Shown piece by piece: positions 1 through 6,353 of a stretch of DNA of 8,853 nt. The position numbers and the translations under genes were made by a program. The stretch spans positions 1-8,853 of the forward strand of contig CAMLON010000046.1 in the NCBI GenBank assembly GCA_946481695.1, in the 5' to 3' direction. Positions within the stretch are counted from its first letter, which is position 1. Every line of letters begins with the position of its first letter. The notes beneath the pieces were generated by a model that saw only the letters and a program-made list of their open reading frames with translations, made no database searches and was not told the DNA's origin. This DNA comes from an uncultured Bartonella sp. GTDB lineage: Bacteria; Pseudomonadota; Alphaproteobacteria; Rhizobiales; Rhizobiaceae.

Positions 1-67
1 CCACAGCCAGAGCCGGTGTTGCAAATAGAGTGCAGGAAGTAGCCAGAATAAGTTTGTTTAAACGCAT
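1..67 (-). CDS. Exported protein of unknown function, 5' end only
   Basis: Only the first 22 codons lie in the window. Reading leftwards from an ATG at 67-65, the peptide begins MRLNKLILAT and continues SCTLFATPALA-V. This is a textbook Sec signal peptide: a basic N-terminus (R2, K5), a hydrophobic core, and an ALA motif that predicts signal peptidase I cleavage before the valine. The cysteine at residue 12 lies inside the hydrophobic core, and with the downstream ALA site a lipoprotein is less likely. A Shine-Dalgarno GAGGGA (complement of 74-79) sits 6 nt upstream of the ATG and fixes the start. The mature protein is outside the window, so whether it is an outer-membrane, periplasmic or secreted protein cannot be said. 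No gene shares its transcript on the upstream side. Confidence 0.8.
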   Translation of the reverse strand, partial: MRLNKLILATSCTLFATPALAV

Positions 68-79
68 GATATATCCCTC

Positions 80-440
80 AAAATAAAACATGACTATATA
101 TATCATCTTTTATTGAAAGCGCAAATTTAAAATTTACCAAAATTATCAAGTTCATTTACAAAACTTATAAAAGCGGCCGGATTTTACGGTTGTTTATTGA
201 AAACGAACAATTGAATTCACAATATATAATTGGATATTAGGTGGCAAAGAAATAGTAAAAAAATAAAAAATATACTATTAATTATATGATAATAATGAGA
301 CGATTATTCAGTATAATAATGAGTTTAATTTTATTTCATAGTGAAACAAAATAATTTATTGAAATTCACTTGGTCATTTTTTTATTTTTTAAATTTTAAA
401 TTTATGCGAAAAGTTAAAAAATATTGAATCAATGGAACAT
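80..440. other. Very AT-rich intergenic block with three copies of a 10-base word
   Basis: By eye, GC here is roughly one fifth, much lower than the DNA on either side, and there is no open frame of note. The word TTTATTGAAA (TTTCAATAAA as read by the exported-protein gene) occurs exactly at 109-118, 193-202 and 355-364, all in the same orientation. The proximal copy lies within the spacer of the proposed promoter. A loose inverted repeat AGTGAA (340-345) / TTCACT (365-370) overlaps the distal copy. This is consistent with a long regulatory upstream region for the exported protein, or with a nucleoid-protein-bound AT block. No regulator can be named. Confidence 0.5.
95..124 (-). promoter_or_regulatory. 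Possible sigma-70 promoter of the exported-protein gene
   Basis: On the minus strand, TTGCGC (complement of 119-124) and TATATA (complement of 95-100) are separated by 18 nt. This would place transcription start about 20-25 nt before the ATG. The region is so AT-rich that TATA-like hexamers are expected by chance, and TATAGT (93-98) is an alternative -10 with a longer spacer. The assignment is tentative. Confidence 0.35.
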
Positions 441-602
441 AAAACGTGACAATGCCGATCATGAGGCCCGCTATTTTGTGCGAGGGGGGCATATTCAAGG
501 CAAGATTATGACAGCATGAGACAAGCCGGGTAGGATCCAGTCAAAAGGGATTTCAAAAGAAGTAGAAGTGGTACTTCTTCTGTGAAGTGAAGTGGAAATT
601 AT

Positions 603-708
603 CGGAACATTGAAAGCGCCTGGCAGAATGAAACTAATCGGCACAATGAAAGCGACCGGCACGTGGTAACTGGTCGGCACATAGAAAGTGATGAGCGGCA
701 AAAGTGAT
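603..708. repeat. 18-bp tandem repeat, five full copies plus a shortened sixth
   Basis: Units start at 603, 621, 639, 657 and 675, each exactly 18 bp, with an approximate consensus CGGCACAATGAAAGCGAC. The closest pair (639-656 and 675-692) differ at four positions. A shortened copy follows at 696-708. Because 18 is a multiple of three, both strands read through the array without a stop. The plus strand gives a six-residue repeat like RHNESD, and the minus strand gives one like VAFIVP within an open frame at 495-734. The plus frame has a stop at 588-590, no ATG before the array and a stop at 705. The minus frame has an ATG at 734 but only a poor ribosome site. I therefore call it a DNA repeat and not a gene. 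Confidence 0.75.
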
Positions 709-808
709 AGGTAGAGAAATGCGACGAGCTGCATTTTCCCGCATTTCCACTTTTCTGCATTTCATGAGGAGGAAGGTTAAGAGCGGATAATAAAAGAGCT
801 GTTCAGAA

Positions 809-883
809 ATGAGCGAAAGAAAGGTTGAAAAGCTATTTGTTGCAAGAATCGGAATTGCGCTAATGACTGGCGGGGAGGGATAG
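809..883 (+). CDS. Possible 24-codon small ORF, weakly supported
   Basis: ATG at 809 and TAG at 881-883 encode a 24-residue peptide beginning MSERKVEKLF and ending MTGGEG. It has no transmembrane segment and no family I recognise. There is no convincing Shine-Dalgarno upstream. Its main interest is that its last codons, GGG GAG GGA, form the strong ribosome-binding sequence of the next small ORF, which begins one base after this stop. Frames of this length arise often by chance, so this is a candidate only. Confidence 0.15.
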   Translation: MSERKVEKLFVARIGIALMTGGEG

Positions 884-884
884 T

Positions 885-986
885 ATGTGTTTCCGCGGTT
901 CAGCCATTCCTTGTTACTCCTTGGGCGTAAAGCAATATGGTTTGAAAATGATAAAGCTTCGCACGATCAATGATATGGTGGAATAA
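885..986 (+). CDS. Possible 33-codon small ORF with a strong Shine-Dalgarno
   Basis: ATG at 885-887 is preceded by GGAGG at 874-878 with a 6-nt spacer, which is the best ribosome site in the 440-1330 region. The frame runs to TAA at 984-986 and encodes 33 residues beginning MCFRGSAIPC, with GLKMIK in the middle. The same GLK codons, in the same frame, begin the repeat units further downstream at 1060, 1153 and 1254. That suggests this frame and those repeats share an origin. No family is recognised, and expression is not shown by sequence alone. Confidence 0.25.
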   Translation: MCFRGSAIPCYSLGVKQYGLKMIKLRTINDMVE

Positions 987-994
987 GATCATCT

Positions 995-1066
995 ATGGGG
1001 CAGAATAAGCCGAATGAAAATGCCCATGCTTCAAATCCGAGCAATATTCCGGTTCTAACGGCTTGA
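995..1066 (+). CDS. Possible 23-codon small ORF, weakly supported
   Basis: ATG at 995 lies 8 nt after the stop of the preceding small ORF, and the frame ends with TGA at 1064-1066. The peptide begins MGQNKPNENA and is rich in Asn and Pro. A purine-rich GGTGGAA (977-983) upstream is further from the ATG than usual. It is listed only because it continues a head-to-tail series of small frames on the plus strand. Chance is an adequate explanation. Confidence 0.12.
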   Translation: MGQNKPNENAHASNPSNIPVLTA

Positions 1067-1289
1067 AGGCGAGCGCTGAAAGCAGATGGATAGAGAACCG
1101 ATTGAAAAGTATTTTTACGCCGTTCCAGTTAAAACTGGCGAAGTAGGACCATGGATTGAAAGTAAGTGTTGAGAGCCGATGGATAGAGAAGCCCGATCGA
1201 GAAGCGTTTTCACACTGTGGCAGTCAAACCGGTTAGGTCTTCGCGGGCTTAATGGTTTGAAGGCAAGGACGTGAGCTGCGCAGGGAATA
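1060..1289. repeat. Diverged direct repeats of about 95 bp
   Basis: Units begin with GG[CAT]TTGAA at 1060, 1153 and 1254, giving spacings of 93 and 101 bp. The first two units align over most of their length, with about 79% identity in the first 38 bases by eye, and share the exact stretch GATGGATAGAGAA. The third unit aligns only over its first 20 or so bases before the carB terminator. More degraded relatives appear to begin near 801 and 939. Read on the plus strand in the same frame, units one and two give GLK[AV]S[AV]ESRWIE. Most of the differences there are silent, as if the ancestor had been coding. Both units end in stop codons, so no long protein survives. Confidence 0.6.
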
Positions 1290-1294
1290 AATAA

Positions 1295-1325
1295 GCCCAC
1301 GGCAAGTTATGCTTTAGCCGTGGGC
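1295..1325 (-). terminator. Rho-independent terminator of carB
   Basis: A perfect 9-bp GC-rich inverted repeat, GCCCACGGC (1295-1303) and GCCGTGGGC (1317-1325), has a 13-nt loop. In carB orientation it begins 7 nt after the stop codon and is followed by TTATTTATT, an interrupted T tract. Position and strength fit a terminator for carB. The imperfect T run is the only weakness. Confidence 0.8.
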
Positions 1326-1332
1326 GAGAAAG

Positions 1333-4300
1333 TTATTCGGTATATTCTTGCAGAGAACGCACCTCAATCGTGCCATTCTGCAAAGCCTCAATTGCATCGA
1401 CAACGGATACAGCACCCGACATGGTGGTGTAATAAGGCACTTTTTGCATCAATGCTGCCTGACGCAGAGACTTTGAATCGGAAATTGCACTGGCTGTGTC
1501 GGTCGTATTGAAGACGATCTGAACCTGACGGTTGCGGATGGCATCCTCAATATGCGGACGCCCTTCAAGAACTTTGTTGATCTTCTTGGCCTTCACGCCA
1601 TGCTGTTCAAGAAATTTTTGCGTACCTGTTGTTGCAAGAATGGAAAAACCGAGTTTTGCCATGCGCTTGACGGCGCCAAGCACGCGGATCTTGTCATCAT
1701 CCTTGACTGACACAAACAATGTGCCTTCACGTGGAAGATCGTTACCTGCGCCAAGTTGTGCCTTGGCATAGGCAAGGGCAAAGCTGTAATCAAGCCCCAT
1801 CACTTCGCCAGTCGAGCGCATTTCCGGCCCTAGCAAAGTATCGACACCCTGGAAGCGGGCAAACGGGAAGACAGCTTCTTTCACAGCGATATGCGGTTTT
1901 TTCTGAACTTTGGGGTAACCGCCATAACGATTGACAGCGTTTTCAAGTTTATCACCCGTCATAATGCGAGCGGCAATCTTGGCGATCGGCCGTCCGATTG
2001 TTTTGGCAACAAATGGAACCGTGCGGGAAGCGCGCGGGTTTACCTCGAGAATATAGATAACGCCTTCCTTCACGGCATATTGCACATTCATCAAACCGCC
2101 AACATGAAGCGCTTTGGCAAGCTCGATCGTCTGGCGTTTCAACTCTTCAACGATTTCGGGCGATAATGTGTGAACCGGAAGCGAACAGGCCGAGTCGCCC
2201 GAGTGGATGCCCGCTTCCTCGATATGTTCCATAATACCGGCTACGAAAGTATCTTTCCCATCGCACAGGCAGTCAACATCAACCTCGATTGCATTGGTGA
2301 GGTAGGTATCGAAAAGAAGAGGATTCTTGCCGAGCAAAGTATTAATCTGTCCGGTTTTGTCATTCGGGTAATGGGCTTTGATTTCTTCCGGCACCAGTTC
2401 GGGAACAGTGTCCAGAAGATAGGATTGCAAGTTCCGTTCGTCATGAATGATCTGCATAGCCCGCCCGCCAAGCACATAAGAGGGGCGCACAACCAGCGGG
2501 AAGCCCAGATCATTGGCAACAAGGCGTGCCTGTTCAACCGAATAGGCAATGCCGTTTTTGGGCTGCGTCAGATCAAGCTTGATGAGCAATTTCTGGAAGC
2601 GGTCGCGGTCTTCGGCAAGATCGATTGCATCCGGCGACGTACCAAGTATCGGAATGCCGGATTTTTCAAGCGAGGCGGCAAGTTTTAGCGGCGTCTGGCC
2701 ACCGAACTGGACAATAACACCAACAAGCTCGCCTTTTTCTTTTTCCGTTTCTAGAATTGATAGCACATCTTCGGCAGTCAACGGTTCGAAATAAAGTCGG
2801 TCGGACGTATCATAATCTGTCGAGACAGTTTCCGGATTGCAATTGACCATAATGGCTTCATAGCCGGCATCATGGAGTGCAAAAGCTGCGTGACAACAGC
2901 AATAATCGAATTCGATACCTTGTCCGATACGATTTGGTCCGCCACCAAGGATAACCACTTTTTTACGGTCGGATACATCGGCTTCCGAACGCATCTTGCC
3001 GGCGAAAGGAACTTCGTAAGTCGAATACATATAGGCTGTGGGCGAGGCAAATTCGGCAGCACAAGTATCAACACGTTTATAAACCGGTTTTACATTAAGC
3101 TCATGGCGCGCTTTTGTGACTTCTTCTGTCTCCAGGCCAGTGAGGCTGCCAAGTCGCGCGTCGGAAAAGCCCATGGATTTGAGCATACGGAAATTTTCCG
3201 CGTCTTTCGGCAGGCCTTGTTCGCGCACGCGTTGTTCCATATCGACAATAGATGCGATCTGTTCAAGGAACCAGGGGTCAATTTTGCTGATCTGGTGGAT
3301 TTCGTTTAACGACATCCCCATGCGCATAGCCTGCGCAACATAACGCAAACGGTCAGGTGTCGGTGTGCCGATCGCCGCACGGATGGCATTTTTCTCGTCG
3401 CCTTCTGCGTGTTCGGGAATGGCAATGTCGTCAAGACCGGTCAAGCCGGTTTCAAGACCGCGCAAGGCTTTTTGTAAAGATTCCTGAAAAGTACGGCCGA
3501 TTGCCATAACTTCGCCGACCGATTTCATAGCCGTTGTCAAAGTATGCGAGGCACCGGGGAATTTTTCAAAGGCAAAACGCGGGATTTTCGTAACAATATA
3601 GTCGATTGACGGCTCGAACGAAGCCGGTGTGGCTCCGCCGGTAATGTCGTTTTCCAATTCGTCCAATGTGTAGCCGACTGCAAGTTTTGCCGCGACCTTG
3701 GCAATCGGAAAACCGGTGGCTTTCGAGGCGAGAGCGGAAGAACGCGAAACACGCGGATTCATCTCAATCACAATCAGCCGGCCGTTTTCCGGATTGACCG
3801 CAAATTGCACATTGGAGCCGCCGGTTTCGACGCCGATTTCACGCAAAACCGCAATCGATGCATTACGCATCATCTGATATTCTTTATCGGTCAAAGTCAG
3901 AGCCGGTGCGATGGTAATTGAATCACCGGTGTGAACGCCCATCGGATCAAGATTTTCAATCGAGCAGACAATGATGCAGTTGTCTTTCTTATCGCGTACA
4001 ACTTCCATCTCGAATTCTTTCCAGCCCAGAACACTTTCTTCAACAAGCACTTCTGTGGTTGGCGAGGCTTCAAGTCCGCGTTCGATAATTTCGTAAAATT
4101 CCGAACGGTTATAGGCAATGCCGCCGCCTGTTCCGCCAAGTGTGAAAGACGGACGGATAATTGCCGGAAGCCCGACTACGTCAAGAGCTTGTCCGGCTTT
4201 TCCTGTGGCATGGGCAATGTAACGCTGCTTGCGGTCGCTTTCCCCCAGATGCCAATCATGTTCAAGTTTTTCAAGCGCTTTATCAAGCGCATCGCCTTCA

Positions 4301-4818
4301 AGTTCGGCAATAAGTTTGTCGCGCATTGCGTCGTGGCGTTTACGGTCCTCTTCCTTGATTTCGGTTGCGTTGGCAAGCATCGACTTTGGTGTTTCAAGCC
4401 CGATTTTTGCCATAGCTTCACGGAACAATGCACGGTCTTCGGCTTTGTCGATTGCCTTGGCATCAGCACCGATCATCTCGACATGATAGCGTTCGAGAAC
4501 ACCCATGCGTTTTAACGACAAAGCCGTGTTCAACGCGGTTTGGCCACCCATGGTGGGAAGCAGTGCATCCGGCTTTTCCCGGGCAATAATCTTGGCGACA
4601 ACTTCCGGTGTTATCGGCTCGATATAGGTAGCATCGGCGAGGTCAGGGTCTGTCATGATTGTCGCCGGATTGGAGTTGACCAGAATGATCCGGTAGCCTT
4701 CTTCCTTCAAGGCTTTACAGGCTTGCGTTCCCGAATAGTCGAATTCGCAGGCTTGACCGATGACAATAGGTCCCGCACCGATGATGAGAATGGATTTTAT
4801 ATCTGTGCGTTTTGGCAT
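1333..4818 (-). CDS. carB: Carbamoyl-phosphate synthase large subunit
   Basis: CarB is the synthetase subunit. It makes carbamoyl phosphate from bicarbonate, ammonia delivered by CarA, and two ATP, for pyrimidine and arginine synthesis in the cytoplasm. The 1161 residues show the full family architecture: the carboxyphosphate half with ATP-grasp motifs [14 protein letters not shown] (220-233) and [10 protein letters not shown] (352-361), the oligomerisation region (about 440-600), the carbamoyl-phosphate half with [10 protein letters not shown] (776-785) and EVNPRASRT (925-933), and a C-terminal MGS-like regulatory domain (about 1030-1161) with ATTGTQKFL. Two insertions relative to the enterobacterial enzyme, about 151-212 and 805-835, are as I recall from other Rhizobiales. 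The ATG at 4818 has AGGA 7 nt upstream and begins [20 protein letters not shown] as expected. The gene is intact, separate from carA, and has its own terminator. Confidence 0.98.
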   Translation of the reverse strand: MPKRTDIKSILIIGAGPIVIGQACEFDYSGTQACKALKEEGYRIILVNSNPATIMTDPDLADATYIEPITPEVVAKIIAREKPDALLPTMGGQTALNTALSLKRMGVLERYHVEMIGADAKAIDKAEDRALFREAMAKIGLETPKSMLANATEIKEEDRKRHDAMRDKLIAELEGDALDKALEKLEHDWHLGESDRKQRYIAHATGKAGQALDVVGLPAIIRPSFTLGGTGGGIAYNRSEFYEIIERGLEASPTTEVLVEESVLGWKEFEMEVVRDKKDNCIIVCSIENLDPMGVHTGDSITIAPALTLTDKEYQMMRNASIAVLREIGVETGGSNVQFAVNPENGRLIVIEMNPRVSRSSALASKATGFPIAKVAAKLAVGYTLDELENDITGGATPASFEPSIDYIVTKIPRFAFEKFPGASHTLTTAMKSVGEVMAIGRTFQESLQKALRGLETGLTGLDDIAIPEHAEGDEKNAIRAAIGTPTPDRLRYVAQAMRMGMSLNEIHQISKIDPWFLEQIASIVDMEQRVREQGLPKDAENFRMLKSMGFSDARLGSLTGLETEEVTKARHELNVKPVYKRVDTCAAEFASPTAYMYSTYEVPFAGKMRSEADVSDRKKVVILGGGPNRIGQGIEFDYCCCHAAFALHDAGYEAIMVNCNPETVSTDYDTSDRLYFEPLTAEDVLSILETEKEKGELVGVIVQFGGQTPLKLAASLEKSGIPILGTSPDAIDLAEDRDRFQKLLIKLDLTQPKNGIAYSVEQARLVANDLGFPLVVRPSYVLGGRAMQIIHDERNLQSYLLDTVPELVPEEIKAHYPNDKTGQINTLLGKNPLLFDTYLTNAIEVDVDCLCDGKDTFVAGIMEHIEEAGIHSGDSACSLPVHTLSPEIVEELKRQTIELAKALHVGGLMNVQYAVKEGVIYILEVNPRASRTVPFVAKTIGRPIAKIAARIMTGDKLENAVNRYGGYPKVQKKPHIAVKEAVFPFARFQGVDTLLGPEMRSTGEVMGLDYSFALAYAKAQLGAGNDLPREGTLFVSVKDDDKIRVLGAVKRMAKLGFSILATTGTQKFLEQHGVKAKKINKVLEGRPHIEDAIRNRQVQIVFNTTDTASAISDSKSLRQAALMQKVPYYTTMSGAVSVVDAIEALQNGTIEVRSLQEYTE

Positions 4819-4880
4819 GGCAGCATCCTATCGCAAACACCCGCACAGAAAAAACTGGCAGGTTCAACATTTCTTTTTTT

Positions 4881-4922
4881 AAGGCTAAGCCTGCCTTATA
4901 GGTAAAGTCGACAGGAAAGTAA
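4881..4922 (-). promoter_or_regulatory. Candidate carB promoter and overlapping small inverted repeat
   Basis: On the minus strand, TATAAG (complement of 4895-4900) is a good -10. It lies 16 nt from a weak -35, TTACTT (complement of 4917-4922). Transcription would start near 4888, leaving a leader of about 70 nt before carB. An inverted repeat AGGCT-A-AGCCT (4882-4892) covers the predicted start and could be an operator. The A-rich tandem repeat immediately upstream would sit where an UP element sits. Confidence 0.4.
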
Positions 4923-4925
4923 CCC

Positions 4926-4960
4926 CCTAAATTTTGCTTTTCCTAATTTTTTTTGCTTTA
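4926..4960. repeat. Imperfect tandem repeat in the carB/peptidase divergent spacer
   Basis: Two adjacent units, CCTAAATTTTGCTTTT (4926-4941) and CCTAATTTTTTTTGCTTTA (4942-4960), read in carB orientation as AAAGCAAAA...TTAGG repeated twice. They lie between the divergent genes and directly upstream of the proposed carB -35. They could form a paired regulator site or an A-tract UP element. Flanking CCCCT (4924-4928) and AGGGG (4966-4970) form a further short inverted repeat around the pair. Confidence 0.5.
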
Positions 4961-4999
4961 CTGTCAGGGGAGCCTTCTCTTCTTGGAGGAAGAAGTTAT

Positions 5000-5074
5000 A
5001 TGCTCTTTAATGAAATAAGCACTGGGAGAGAGGCTTATGCGGTGGGAAGGTGGCAGACAAAGCGACAATATTGA
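5000..5074 (+). CDS. Possible 24-codon leader ORF overlapping the peptidase start
   Basis: A strong Shine-Dalgarno, GGAGGA (4985-4990), stands 9 nt before ATG 5000-5002. The frame runs 24 codons, MLFNEISTGREAYA onward, to TGA at 5072-5074. It overlaps the first 38 bases of the metallopeptidase gene in the +2 frame. The codons show no run of one amino acid, so classical attenuation is not indicated. Translation across the peptidase start could couple or block its expression. The peptidase has its own adequate ribosome site, so the leader frame may be incidental. Confidence 0.35.
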   Translation: MLFNEISTGREAYAVGRWQTKRQY

Positions 5075-5936
5075 AGATCGTCGCGGTGAAGAGAATAACG
5101 GTGCAAGTCCGGTTTTTCGAACAGGTTTAAGCGGCGTCGGTTTTGCCTTGTTGTCGCGTGGCGGTTTCACGGGAATTCTCATTCTTGTTGTTATTTTTCT
5201 GGGGCTCAGCTTCTTCGGCTATAGTCCGACACGTTTTCTATTCAGCGATGGAGCGCTGGTGAATGAACATAGAGCGCCATTTGGCGCAGCAAAAGCGCCG
5301 CTTCAAACCAATGACCGGCGTAGCCTTTTTATTGCAACGGTTCTTGCCGAAACAGAAGATACGTGGGGCGAGATTTTCTCCCGCCACAATGCCAAATATA
5401 AGCTACCGATCCTTGTGCGTTTTACCGGCGCTATCGATTCGCCATGCGGGCTTGCAAGTACAGCCGTTGGCCCTTTCTATTGTCCTGCCGATCAAAAGCT
5501 TTATCTTGATGACGAATTTTTCGACAAATTGGCGACCCATTTTAAAGCACCGGGAGAATTTGCCCAAGCTTATGTCATTGCCCATGAAGTCGGCCATCAC
5601 GTGCAAAATTTGACCGGTGTTCTCGACCGGATGAATAAGAGAAGGGCAAGCGCCGATACGTCGACTGCCAATGCACTTTCGGTAAAAATCGAATTGCAGG
5701 CCGATTGTTATGCCGGCGTGTGGGCGCATTCAACCGAGGATGACGGAATTCTTGAAGAGGGTGATATCGGCTATGCATTGAATGCAGCGGCAAAAATCGG
5801 TGATGATACATTACAAAAACGGACGCACGGATATGTTGTGCCTGATAGTTTCACTCATGGAACTTCTGCACAACGCGTCAATGCTTTCAAAACCGGTTAC
5901 CAATTGGGAAAAATGGAATCATGTGACGGATTTTAA
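5037..5936 (+). CDS. ypfJ: YpfJ-family neutral zinc metallopeptidase, membrane anchored
   Basis: The 299-residue protein matches the YpfJ/KPN_02809-type putative neutral zinc metallopeptidases in length and layout. The N-terminus MRWEGGRQSDNIEDRR is the family's conserved opening and supports the ATG at 5037, with GGAG 8 nt upstream. One membrane segment follows a glycine-rich stretch (about 44-62), so the catalytic part is probably periplasmic. The zinc site is HEVGHH (183-188), with ELQADCYAG (219-227) supplying the probable third ligand and a conserved acidic residue. Cys137 and Cys149 could form a disulfide outside the cytoplasm. The physiological substrate of this family is not established to my knowledge. 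The gene is divergent from carB and followed by a 417-bp gap, so it is probably monocistronic. A weak hairpin, GGATTT/AAATCC (5928-5943), surrounds the stop but lacks a T tract. Confidence 0.93.
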   Translation: MRWEGGRQSDNIEDRRGEENNGASPVFRTGLSGVGFALLSRGGFTGILILVVIFLGLSFFGYSPTRFLFSDGALVNEHRAPFGAAKAPLQTNDRRSLFIATVLAETEDTWGEIFSRHNAKYKLPILVRFTGAIDSPCGLASTAVGPFYCPADQKLYLDDEFFDKLATHFKAPGEFAQAYVIAHEVGHHVQNLTGVLDRMNKRRASADTSTANALSVKIELQADCYAGVWAHSTEDDGILEEGDIGYALNAAAKIGDDTLQKRTHGYVVPDSFTHGTSAQRVNAFKTGYQLGKMESCDGF

Positions 5937-6353
5937 AAAATCCACGTTTGAGAGATTTCGTGAAGTTGAAAGACTTTCTATCCAGTATTTTTGCGCTGTC
6001 TCCTAGACGTGGTCGTCATCATCCGGTTTTCGCATGCGCGTTCAAGGGTATCTCGTGTCTTTCATAAAATGATCGGTACAAATCACGGGGTGATGAAAAT
6101 AGCAAGCAACCATCTTCATCCGAAGGCGGGCTTTAAAACATTTTGGCGTGCACGCTTGTGTTTTGTGCGTCGGCAAACATGACCGTTTAATAAGGCCAAA
6201 AATATTAGGGAAAATATTGCCGGTTCAAGCATTTGAAAAGTCTTGATCTTTTACGAAATAGTATAGAGAGCCTCATTGAGGTGCGTTTTTCCCCTTTTCT
6301 ATTTTTTCCAATAGTCCTATTAGCAATTTCTTGTATAAGCATGGAAATTCGTC
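5937..6353. other. Intergenic region before the MFS gene, no gene seen
   Basis: I find no tRNA, recognised RNA or convincing coding frame in this 417-bp stretch. The open frames present lack ATG starts with ribosome sites and resemble nothing known. Near the right end a possible promoter for the MFS gene is TTGAGG (6276-6281) and TATTTT (6300-6305) with an 18-nt spacer. The short inverted repeat CCTCA-T-TGAGG (6271-6281) overlaps its -35, where a repressor might bind. Both are short and speculative. Confidence 0.4.

Noticed and set aside
495..734. 79-codon minus-strand open frame with VP-rich hexapeptides
   Set aside because: It is kept open by the 18-bp tandem repeat, its ribosome site is poor, and the sequence outside the array looks unlike a protein. 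The repeat itself is reported instead.
1115..1300. 61-codon minus-strand open frame running into the carB terminator
   Set aside because: It starts inside the terminator stem and lies across the diverged repeats. A 1-nt indel between repeat units shifts the frame, so conservation does not favour this strand.
1333..4818. Insertions in CarB relative to enterobacterial CarB as something new
   Set aside because: From established knowledge these insertions are typical of Rhizobiales CarB. They indicate lineage, not novelty.
5928..5943. GGATTT/AAATCC hairpin over the peptidase stop codon as a terminator
   Set aside because: The stem is only 6 AT-rich base pairs and no T tract follows it.
5991..6182. 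63-codon plus-strand open frame downstream of the peptidase
   Set aside because: It has no ATG at its beginning, no ribosome site and no recognisable family. Chance is sufficient.
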